From NCBI GenBank assembly GCA_965199175.1, contig OZ240684.1:1736001-1800000 (forward strand): DNA of 64,000 nt, in the 5' to 3' direction. Below are positions 9,238 through 16,124 of the stretch, piece after piece. Position 1 is the first letter of the stretch. Each line of letters begins with the position of its first letter. The translations under genes were made by a program, and so were the position numbers. Source of the DNA: G963923945 sp965199175. GTDB taxonomy: Bacteria; Pseudomonadota; Alphaproteobacteria; G963923945. The notes below the pieces were generated by a model. The model saw only the letters and a program-made list of their open reading frames with translations. It made no database searches and was not told where the DNA came from.

Positions 9238-9341
9238 GAAAAGGAATGCGCACCTAAAGAGATTCCTAAAAAAAGAGTTGACATTTTTACGCACCTATAT
9301 TATTTAAGTCGGATAAGTCAGACATTTTATCGTCTAGGTGC
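9220..9341 (+). promoter_or_regulatory. Operator-like GCACCTA repeats
   Basis: GCACCT occurs at 9220, 9227 (GCACCTAAA), 9250 (GCACCTAAA) and 9291 (GCACCTATA), all on the plus strand, and once inverted as TAGGTGC at 9335-9341. A related GCAC sits at 9197. Start-to-start spacings of 23, 7, 23 and 41 bp and their position inside or beside two promoter spacers suggest binding sites for a regulator. No regulator gene is recognisable nearby. Function is inference. Confidence 0.5.
9278..9306 (+). promoter_or_regulatory. Candidate promoter P2 with GCACCTATA in the spacer
   Basis: TTGACA (9278-9283), exactly 17-bp spacer, TATTTA (9301-9306). GCACCTATA (9291-9299) fills the spacer, so a protein bound there would block RNA polymerase. 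Confidence 0.55.
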
Positions 9342-9426
9342 TCAGAAAGAAGTTTCTTTTTTTATTTCTTTCTGCCATAATTGGTAAGGTGTCTCCTCTT
9401 TCAATTCCTTTCAAAAGTAGTAAAAA

Positions 9427-9819
9427 ATGAAAAATACTTTCAACAAACCTGAAAAGCTTGAACGCCAAGAAGAACTGCGCCGGTTAGCAAAGAAGGCACT
9501 GGAACAAGCTGGCTGGCGGGTTGAGAAGACCCCAGGCTCCGGCAAGTCAAGCCTGCTGCGCATCACCAAAGGTGATAAACAATACACAGCCTCAGTTCGA
9601 ACCACCCAGGATCAACGCATCACCTTTCCACGCAAAAAGGATGATAGCGATTGGCTCACCCTTGATGAGGCAGATTATGTAGTGGCGGCCACAGTTGACG
9701 ACAAGAACAACCCACAAAAAAGCCTGGTCTCCGGGCAAACTATCCTCTCTTTAATCTGGCGTTTTGGTAAAATATTTTATTTTTTAATTGACAAAATGTC
9801 TTCATGTCTTCTCCTTTAG
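9427..9819 (+). CDS. Unknown protein, truncated N-terminal paralogue of the next gene
   Basis: I do not recognise the family with certainty. The first 97 residues (through DDKNNPQ) match the downstream 225-residue protein at 88 of 97 positions; after that the two diverge abruptly and this copy ends with an unrelated hydrophobic tail (ILSLIWRFGKIFYFLIDKM). It looks like the shortened product of a 405-bp tandem duplication that fused the N-terminal domain to intergenic DNA. The shared domain is basic and mixed alpha/beta (ALEQAGWRVEKTPGSGKSS, then YTASVRTTQDQRI), reminiscent of small nuclease-like folds, but I see no definite catalytic motif. Its TAG stop forms the loop of a hairpin that controls the Shine-Dalgarno of the next gene. 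Confidence 0.65.
   Translation: MKNTFNKPEKLERQEELRRLAKKALEQAGWRVEKTPGSGKSSLLRITKGDKQYTASVRTTQDQRITFPRKKDDSDWLTLDEADYVVAATVDDKNNPQKSLVSGQTILSLIWRFGKIFYFLIDKMSSCLLL
9788..9793 (+). promoter_or_regulatory. Possible third promoter element upstream of orf225
   Basis: TTGACA at 9788-9793, inside the 3' end of the truncated gene, but no convincing -10 follows at normal spacing. A GACATTTT motif, present upstream at 9280 and 9321, recurs inverted here as AAAATGTC (9793-9800). Confidence 0.2.
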
Positions 9820-9825
9820 AAGGAG
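9811..9825 (+). promoter_or_regulatory. SD-sequestering hairpin with the upstream stop codon as loop
   Basis: CTCCTT (9811-9816), TAG (9817-9819), AAGGAG (9820-9825): a 6-bp stem whose three-nt loop is the stop codon of the upstream gene and whose 3' arm is the Shine-Dalgarno, 6 nt before the ATG at 9832. A ribosome terminating at the TAG would melt the stem, so translational coupling is inferred. Confidence 0.55.
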
Positions 9826-9831
9826 TTTAAT

Positions 9832-10509
9832 ATGACCAATATTTTCAACAAACCTGAAAAGCTTGAACGCAAAAAAGAACTGTTCGGGTTAGCAAAGAAG
9901 GCACTGGAACAAGCTGGCTGGCGGGTTGAGAAGACCCCAGGCTCCGGCAAGTCAAGCCTGCTGCGCCTCACCAAAGGTGATAAACAATACACAGCCTCAG
10001 TTCGAACCACCCAGGATCAACGCATCGCCTTTCCACGCAAAAAGGATGATAGCGGTTGGCTCACCCTTGATGAGGCAGATTATGTAGTGGCTGCCACAGT
10101 TGACGACAAGAACAACCCACAAGAAGGCCGGGTCTATATGCTTGACGGGGACGATGTGCGGGAACGGTTTGACCGTGCCTACCAAAAACGGCGTGAGGCC
10201 GGATATTCCCTCCCGATAGGGCGAGGCGTATGGGTTTCCTTGTTTACTCCCGAAAACTCAAAAGAAATTATGAGCATCGGTGGGGGAATCGCCCTGGGGA
10301 AAACGCCCTTGCTTTGCGCGAAACTTGAGACAAAGGCCCCAAGCCATCCAATTTTCCCGCTCTCTGAAACAGCTGAGAAACAGGTCAGCCCGCCTGTGAA
10401 CCCGGCACAACGCCAGGACGTCCCTTTGAGCATTGCCGAGGCCAAGCGGCAGCTGGCCCAATCTCTCGGGATTGACCCCGACAAGGTCAAAATCATCATC
10501 GAAGCCTGA
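9832..10509 (+). CDS. Conserved hypothetical protein, full-length member of tandem pair
   Basis: 225 residues, no function assigned. Residues 1-97 are the domain shared with the preceding truncated copy: a basic helix (PEKLERKKELFGLAKKALEQ), AGWRVEKTPGSGKSSLLRLTKG, YTASVRTTQDQRIAFPRK and DEADYVVAATVDD. Residues 98-150 (EGRVYMLDGDDVRERFDRAYQKRREAG, GRGVWVSLF) are absent from the first copy. The linker 150-200 is Pro-rich, and a C-terminal SIAEAKRQLAQSLGIDPDKVKIIIEA segment resembles a small helix-strand DNA- or protein-binding tail. The ATG at 9832 has a strong Shine-Dalgarno (AAGGAG), held in a hairpin. Proteins of this kind occur, I believe, as uncharacterised accessory genes in other alphaproteobacteria; no enzyme class should be inferred without a structure prediction. 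Confidence 0.8.
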   Translation: MTNIFNKPEKLERKKELFGLAKKALEQAGWRVEKTPGSGKSSLLRLTKGDKQYTASVRTTQDQRIAFPRKKDDSGWLTLDEADYVVAATVDDKNNPQEGRVYMLDGDDVRERFDRAYQKRREAGYSLPIGRGVWVSLFTPENSKEIMSIGGGIALGKTPLLCAKLETKAPSHPIFPLSETAEKQVSPPVNPAQRQDVPLSIAEAKRQLAQSLGIDPDKVKIIIEA

Positions 10510-10717
10510 AGGATAACAACAATTCAGGGAGGTGCGATACCGCAACTGCCGAAAGCGAACCGGCTGCCGAAGGCTCGCCTACTCTCGCCTGCTAAGATGC
10601 GCCCCCCTTAAAAAACAGCTTTGTGCCGGTATCTTTGTGGCGGCTGAGGGCTTGACCTGAAAAGCAACCTTTCGTAAGCATGATCAACCCCATCCTCCTT
10701 TATGACCATGATGGATC

Positions 10718-11632
10718 ATGTTCCGCCTTGCCTGCCTTCTTGCTGCCCTGACCGCCTTATTTCTGGTATGCGGCTATTTAATCGGCGGCAGGGGGGGTAT
10801 GATGATCGCCCTGGTGATAGCCGGGCTTGGGAATCTGTTTGCGTATTGGAATTCCGATAAAATTGTCCTTTCAATGCAAGGAGCCCAACCAGTCGACCGA
10901 CATCATGCCGCCGATTTGATTGATCTTGTAGCAGGTCTGGCCAGCCGGGCTGGTTTACCAACCCCGGAAATCTATATCATTGAGACCGACCAACCCAATG
11001 CTTTTGCAACTGGTCGCAACCCGGAACATGGGGTGGTAGCGGTTACCCGTGGTTTGCTCAATACCCTGTCGCGACAGGAACTGGCCGGGGTGATTGCCCA
11101 TGAATTGGCCCATATCCAACATCGCGATACCCTGGTCATGACCATCGCCGCAACCATTGGCGGTGCCGTTTCAGCCCTGGGGATGATCGGTTTTTGGTTT
11201 GGCGGTCACCGGGACAGACCACTGGGCGGGTTGGGAGCCTTACTGGTTATGCTGTTGGCGCCACTGGCAGCGACAATGGTACAGATGGCCATCTCACGGA
11301 ACCGGGAATATGCCGCCGACAGACGAGCAGCCGTGATCTGCGGGCAGCCTTCCTGGCTGGCTTCCGCCTTAAAGCGTCTGGAATCCCAGGCCAGACGAAT
11401 CCCCAACCCGCATGCTGCAAACAATCCGGCAATGGCTCATCTTTTCATCGTCAACCCCCTGGCTGGCGGTGGTATCGCTCACCTGTTTGCCACCCATCCC
11501 CCCACCGCTGACCGGATTGCCGCCCTCAGGAATCAATCGGTCAACAGGGCCTCACAGTCAAAAAAACGCCCCCGACATGTGGGTCGTTCCCGCTTGCCCC
11601 GGACCGGGAACGTGGCTGGATATGAGGATTGA
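10718..11632 (+). CDS. htpX: Protease HtpX homologue (M48 zinc metalloprotease)
   Basis: HtpX degrades misfolded inner-membrane proteins. In 304 residues there are two N-terminal membrane segments (about 2-22 and 27-45), the zinc motif HELAH at 128-132, two further membrane segments (about 142-162 and 172-192) and the third zinc ligand region REYAADRRAA with Glu197. The conserved ATHPPTADRIAAL occurs near the C-terminus. The ATG at 10718 gives the family-typical start LLAALTALF. Only this one of several nearby ATGs is in frame. The stop overlaps the start of rsmB by 3 nt, so the two are probably co-transcribed, as in other alphaproteobacteria. Confidence 0.95.
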   Translation: MFRLACLLAALTALFLVCGYLIGGRGGMMIALVIAGLGNLFAYWNSDKIVLSMQGAQPVDRHHAADLIDLVAGLASRAGLPTPEIYIIETDQPNAFATGRNPEHGVVAVTRGLLNTLSRQELAGVIAHELAHIQHRDTLVMTIAATIGGAVSALGMIGFWFGGHRDRPLGGLGALLVMLLAPLAATMVQMAISRNREYAADRRAAVICGQPSWLASALKRLESQARRIPNPHAANNPAMAHLFIVNPLAGGGIAHLFATHPPTADRIAALRNQSVNRASQSKKRPRHVGRSRLPRTGNVAGYED

Positions 11633-12966
11633 AACCATCGCATCCTGATTTGCCGCATCCTGGCAATGCGCGACGGGTTGCTCTTGATCTGCTCATCGGA
11701 GTATTTGACCAGGGTCAACTGCTTTCCAACCTGATGGACAGACATGCCGGGCTTGCCTCTTTGAGGCCGCGTGATCGCAGCTTTGCCCGTTTGATCACCA
11801 CCACCGTGCTCCGCCGCAAGGGACAAATTGATGATCTGATTGATCACATGCTGCATCATCCCCTCCCGGCCAAACCAACCGCCTTAGGTCATATTCTCAG
11901 GTTGGGGGTTGCTCAGCTCATTTTCCTTTCGGTACCGCCTCACGCCGCCATTGACCAAACCGTCAGCCTGACCAAACAGCCGCCTTTGAACGGTTTTACC
12001 TCCCTTGTGAATGCGGTTTTACGGCGGATAGACCGTCAGGGGGCCGCCCTGGTCACGACTCAGGATCCAGCCCGCCTCAATCTGCCTGACTGGTTGTGGA
12101 AAAGCTGGGTGGATACCTACGGACTTCAGGCGGCTTCTGTTAGTGCCCGGGCCCATCTGGAGCCACCCCCTTTGGATGTCACCTTCCTCAATCCAACAAT
12201 GGCAGAAAGCATCATCAAAACGAAACCTTTTGAAGGCCTATATCTGCCCACCGGAAGCTGGCGTCTGAATAAATTTCCGAATTCAGTCGAACAGCTCCCC
12301 GGCTATGATCAGGGGATCTGGCAAGTCCAGGATGCAGCCGCCGCTCTTCCTGCCCGGCTTATTCTGAACGCATTGGATGACGGTACGCGGTGCCATATCC
12401 TGGATCTCTGTGCAGCCCCCGGCGGGAAAACTGCCCAGCTCGCCGCTGCGGGTGCCTGTGTAACCGCTATTGATCGTTCCGCACGGCGTCTTGAGCGTCT
12501 GCGGACCAATCTTGATCGTCTGGGCCTCAAAGCCCGCATCATCACCGCTGATGCTCTGAATTGGACTCCAGAGCACCTTTTCGATGCGGTGCTGCTTGAT
12601 GCCCCATGCAGCGCCACAGGGACATTGCGCCGTCGCCCTGATGTTACATGGCGCAAAACGCCACAGCTGGCCAGAGAACGAACCACCCTGCAAGATCGAT
12701 TGCTCGACCACGCCATCAATCTGGTCAGGCCCGGCGGGGTTCTGGTCTATGCGGTATGCAGTCTCCAGCCCGAAGAAGGGATCGAGCGGGTAAATCACCT
12801 GTTGGCTGCACAGCCTGATTGTACCCGTCTTCCCATCACCGCGACTGAGGTCGGGGATCCGGACTTTATCACCCCCCAGGGCGACCTCCTGACCTTACCT
12901 GGCCAATGGGCTGAACACGGCGGTATTGACGGTTTTCAGGCCGCTCGTTTGGTGAAAGCTCGTTAA
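11629..12966 (+). CDS. rsmB: 16S rRNA (cytosine-967-C5) methyltransferase
   Basis: RsmB methylates C967 of 16S rRNA. Its 445 residues show an N-terminal NusB-like helical domain (about 10-140, RDRSFARLITTTVLRRKGQID), then a Rossmann SAM-dependent domain with DLCAAPGGKTAQLAA, followed by the catalytic cysteines in DAPCSATGTLRRRPD and YAVCSLQPEEG. The start appears to be a TTG (11629) overlapping the htpX stop as TTGA, implying translational coupling; a few other in-frame start codons exist shortly downstream. Normal length. Confidence 0.93.
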   Translation: MKPSHPDLPHPGNARRVALDLLIGVFDQGQLLSNLMDRHAGLASLRPRDRSFARLITTTVLRRKGQIDDLIDHMLHHPLPAKPTALGHILRLGVAQLIFLSVPPHAAIDQTVSLTKQPPLNGFTSLVNAVLRRIDRQGAALVTTQDPARLNLPDWLWKSWVDTYGLQAASVSARAHLEPPPLDVTFLNPTMAESIIKTKPFEGLYLPTGSWRLNKFPNSVEQLPGYDQGIWQVQDAAAALPARLILNALDDGTRCHILDLCAAPGGKTAQLAAAGACVTAIDRSARRLERLRTNLDRLGLKARIITADALNWTPEHLFDAVLLDAPCSATGTLRRRPDVTWRKTPQLARERTTLQDRLLDHAINLVRPGGVLVYAVCSLQPEEGIERVNHLLAAQPDCTRLPITATEVGDPDFITPQGDLLTLPGQWAEHGGIDGFQAARLVKAR

Positions 12967-13290
12967 CGTAAAAAATACGAAAAACATAGCATGCATACTG
13001 TATTGAGAATCGGATCTATAGAGAATTCGCCACATAATGCGGTTTTCAACGATCTATTGACCATCAATATTTTTGTCTTTTTTGTTTTTTCTGTCTTCTT
13101 TGTCTTTCTCTGTGGTCTGGTTTATCCTTTATGAAAGAGGTATTTTCTATTAAGGATAGTCTCTTGTGAAGACGTTCGCTCCAAAGACATTCGAAGATAT
13201 AAAAACATTCAGTCTGTCAGTAGCCAATCGGGTCTGCTTTTGAAAAACTCTCGTAAGATTGAGAGACTCTCGTAAGAGAAGAATGATTTC
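12967..13290. other. Pyrimidine-rich intergenic stretch
   Basis: 324 bp without a gene. It contains a long T/C-rich segment (13070-13130), and ACTCTCGTAAGA twice with a 19-bp period (13247-13258, 13266-13277) just before the heparinase-like gene. No clear terminator for rsmB is visible. Confidence 0.5.
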
Positions 13291-15039
13291 ATGGCCTTGG
13301 TAGCAGAATTTTTATCAACACATCTCAACGAAGCCCGTTGTCTTGCATTGGGTAAAGGGGTCACCTCTGATGCAACAAAAGGCAAAAAATTATGGCATGT
13401 TCTGCGCCAGAGATGTCGTTCTGTTTTCCAGATCAGCCCTTTTTACCCCCTGATCATGTCGCGTCTCTCGGCCCTGGGGAGACAAACACCCCGGGCTTTG
13501 CGAGGTGTGCCCCCGAATTCCTGGCCCGGTGATTCCAGACGTGGGGCTGCTATTTTATCCCATGAATTCCCGTTTGCCGGCCATATTGTGGTCGGTGATG
13601 AAACCATCTGGCGCCCACAGACCGCACATCAAGCCTGGCAGGAAAATCTGCATGCCTTTGAATGGCTCGATGATTTGCATGTTATCGGATCAGATGCGGC
13701 TCGCCTGCGCTCGCGCAATCTGATTACCGGCTGGATCGGCCACCATGGTCACGGATCACGCCTTGCCTGGCGCAGCGATATCACCGGACGACGTATCTGT
13801 TCCTGGCTGGGACGTCATGAGTTCTTTTGCGCCAGTGCTGATGTTGGCTTTAAATATCGGGTCTATGCCAGCCTGGCCCGTCAACTCAGCCATTTAGCCC
13901 ATCGAAGGGGACGTGATGTTGCCGGAGTCCGCCGTATCGAAGCCATCAAAGGAATGATTCATGGCGGTCTGTATCTGCCCGGCTTTGAGGACATCTTCAA
14001 ACGTGGTCTGACCCTTTTAGAGCGGGAAATTGCCGTTCAGATCCTGCCCGATGGCGGTCAGTCTGAACGTAGCCCGGTCCGGCATCTGGCGGCTTTACGC
14101 CATATGATTGATATCCGCGCCAGCTTGCTGGCTTGTCATTACCCGATTCCGCCCGGCCTGCAAGGGGCTATTGATCGTATGGCACCCATGCTGAGGTTCT
14201 TTCGTCATGGTGATGGCCGGTTGGCCGGCTTTAATGGGGGTGGCGCACCCAAATGGCTCACCGATATGGTGCTCAATCGCTCCGAAGCACGTGGAAAAGC
14301 CCTGAACTCTGCACCTCATAGCGGGTTCCAGCGTTTGCAAGCCAACCGGACCCTGATCCTGTTCGATTCCGGGCCGCCAACCCTGTGCCAGGAGAGCGAT
14401 GACGCATACGCCGGAACGCTTAGTTTCGAAATGAGCATCGGGCGCGAAGCCATGATCGTTAATTGCGGCAGCGGTAACCCCGATTCTCCATCCTGGAAAC
14501 AAGCCTTGCGCTGCACTGCCGCCCATTCCAGCCTGACATTGGATGGCGTTAATTCCAGCAATTTACGCGATAATGGTCGTCTCGGCCACAGAGTGGCCGC
14601 CGTCCACTGCCTGCGCAATGAGGAAGATGGCAACATCTGGATTGATGCCAGCCATGATGGATACCAGACCGGCTACGGCGTTCGTCACCTGCGACGGCTT
14701 TATCTGGCCCGCCAGGGGGATGATTTTCGGGGAGAAGATTTACTGATTTTTTGCCAATATGATCCTCAGAATCTGCCAGAGAGACGTCATTTTGCTGTTC
14801 GTTTTCACCTTCATCCTTCGGTACGTGCTTCCCTGGTTCATAACCGGAAAACGGTCTTGATTAAACTGCCTTCCGGGCAAGGCTGGCGTTTCCATGCCGA
14901 TGGTGGTACCACCTCTCTTGAGGAAAGCATTTTTGTTGAAACCGATGGAACCATGCGGCGCAGTGAGCAGATCGTGCTTTCTGGCCATCTGACCAGCAAT
15001 GGTGCGATAGCACGCTGGGCCCTGCAAAAATCGACATAA
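13291..15039 (+). CDS. Heparinase II/III family protein
   Basis: A 582-residue protein with an N-terminal alpha-helical toroid part (through about 350, with FEWLDDLHVIGSDAARLRSR and ILPDGGQSERSPVRHL, where QSERSP is a typical family motif) and a C-terminal beta-sandwich (LTLDGVNSSN, RHLRRLYLARQGDDFRGED). These features define the alphaproteobacterial heparinase II/III-like proteins encoded between rsmB and purH. They are predicted polysaccharide lyases acting on uronate-containing polymers, but the substrate is unknown. Adjacent genes WbpL-like and WbpM-like suggest that it serves export or turnover of the cell's own surface polysaccharide. Confidence 0.88.
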   Translation: MALVAEFLSTHLNEARCLALGKGVTSDATKGKKLWHVLRQRCRSVFQISPFYPLIMSRLSALGRQTPRALRGVPPNSWPGDSRRGAAILSHEFPFAGHIVVGDETIWRPQTAHQAWQENLHAFEWLDDLHVIGSDAARLRSRNLITGWIGHHGHGSRLAWRSDITGRRICSWLGRHEFFCASADVGFKYRVYASLARQLSHLAHRRGRDVAGVRRIEAIKGMIHGGLYLPGFEDIFKRGLTLLEREIAVQILPDGGQSERSPVRHLAALRHMIDIRASLLACHYPIPPGLQGAIDRMAPMLRFFRHGDGRLAGFNGGGAPKWLTDMVLNRSEARGKALNSAPHSGFQRLQANRTLILFDSGPPTLCQESDDAYAGTLSFEMSIGREAMIVNCGSGNPDSPSWKQALRCTAAHSSLTLDGVNSSNLRDNGRLGHRVAAVHCLRNEEDGNIWIDASHDGYQTGYGVRHLRRLYLARQGDDFRGEDLLIFCQYDPQNLPERRHFAVRFHLHPSVRASLVHNRKTVLIKLPSGQGWRFHADGGTTSLEESIFVETDGTMRRSEQIVLSGHLTSNGAIARWALQKST

Positions 15040-15098
15040 ATTTATGTCGTCCTTACGGGGGGCGATGGCCACCATGCAGACAAGCAAAATGTATCATC

Positions 15099-16124
15099 AT
15101 GTTTGATCTTTTGACTCTGATAACCGCTTTTGGCGTCTTAGTAGCGACCTGGATCGGCTGCCACATTTTAGTAAGAATACTTACCAAACGCCGCATCCTT
15201 GATCACCCTAATCCACGTAGCAATCATCATGCTCCAACACCGCGTGGTGCCGGTATTGCGATCATGATCAGCTGGCTCATCGGCGTAATCATGCTGCATA
15301 TTCCGGCTATCACAAGCGGGGTGCCCACCGCCTTCTCCTGGCTCTTTTTAGCTCTGGTAGCGGTGATCATAACCTCCTGGATAGATGATCTGCGCACGCT
15401 CTCTGCTGCACCGAGACTGCTTATTCATATTCTGGCCGCTCTCATCGCTTTGCCCAGCTTGCCCGGTCTATTATTCGCCGATATGCCGGTATGGTTCAAT
15501 GTCACAGTGACGTGTATTCTGTGGGTTTGGTTCACCAATGTTTATAATTTTATGGATGGGATTGACGGAATCTCCGGAATTCAGGGCTTAGCGATATGCA
15601 GTGGCTTGCTCATCATTGCCTGGCTCATCCCCGCAATCACGCCCCTGGGACCTTTGGTTCTCTTACTCGGTGCAGCCTTGACCGGCTTCCTCATCCATAA
15701 CTGGCCCCCTGCCCGTATTTTTCTTGGTGATGTCGGCAGCATCCCTATCGGTTTTATTTTTGGCTGGGCTTTGCTATGGCTGGCCGTTGAAGGAAAACCC
15801 ATCGCAGCCCTGATCTTACCGCTCTATTACTTTGCCGATAGTGGTCTGACCTTGCTACGCCGTTTGTCAGCAGGGAAACGAATTTGGGATGCACATTCCG
15901 AACATGCTTATCAGCACGCCTCTCGCCAAGGCATGAGTCATGGCCAAATTTGTCAACGTGTCGCTTTGGCCAATGTTATTCTGGTCGCTTTTGCCGTGAC
16001 CAGCCTTGCCCCGGAACGCGCATTGGTGTCTTTAATTGGTGCTATTTTATGCGTCGTCCTTTTGCTGTGCCATTTTTACGATGGAAAACCGGCCGGGACA
16101 ACCGGGAAACAAAACAATGACTGA
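15099..16124 (+). CDS. Polyprenyl-phosphate sugar-phosphate transferase, WbpL/WecA family
   Basis: An integral membrane enzyme (341 residues, about ten membrane segments) that starts O-antigen or exopolysaccharide repeat synthesis by moving an N-acetyl aminosugar-1-phosphate from UDP to undecaprenyl phosphate. Seen: LDHPNPRSNHHAPTPRGAGI near the N-terminus, DDLRTLSA, the Mg-binding VYNFMDGIDGISG, IFLGDVGSIPIGF and a cytoplasmic loop RRLSAGKRIWDAHSEHAYQ. The last motif and the adjacent WbpM-type gene point to WbpL (FucNAc/QuiNAc transfer) rather than GlcNAc-specific WecA; this substrate is inferred. Its last 8 bases overlap the next gene. Confidence 0.9.
   Translation: MFDLLTLITAFGVLVATWIGCHILVRILTKRRILDHPNPRSNHHAPTPRGAGIAIMISWLIGVIMLHIPAITSGVPTAFSWLFLALVAVIITSWIDDLRTLSAAPRLLIHILAALIALPSLPGLLFADMPVWFNVTVTCILWVWFTNVYNFMDGIDGISGIQGLAICSGLLIIAWLIPAITPLGPLVLLLGAALTGFLIHNWPPARIFLGDVGSIPIGFIFGWALLWLAVEGKPIAALILPLYYFADSGLTLLRRLSAGKRIWDAHSEHAYQHASRQGMSHGQICQRVALANVILVAFAVTSLAPERALVSLIGAILCVVLLLCHFYDGKPAGTTGKQNND

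Larger units (their letters stand above)
9061..9426. other. AT-rich control region between tRNA-Thr and the tandem gene pair
   Basis: No gene is called in this 366-bp stretch. It contains two sigma-70-like promoters, repeated GCACCT motifs (listed separately) and an imperfect hairpin CAGAAAG...CTTTCTG around a T-run (9343-9374). Composition becomes clearly more AT-rich than the neighbouring hem operon from about 9190 onward. Confidence 0.6.

Noticed and set aside
9343..9374. Terminator upstream of the tandem pair
   Set aside because: The arms are only 7 bp with an 18-nt loop that holds the T-run; it would also block the promoters just upstream.
8985..10717. Integrative element using tRNA-Thr as attachment site
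   Set aside because: No integrase and no repeat of the tRNA 3' end was found downstream, although the location is suggestive.
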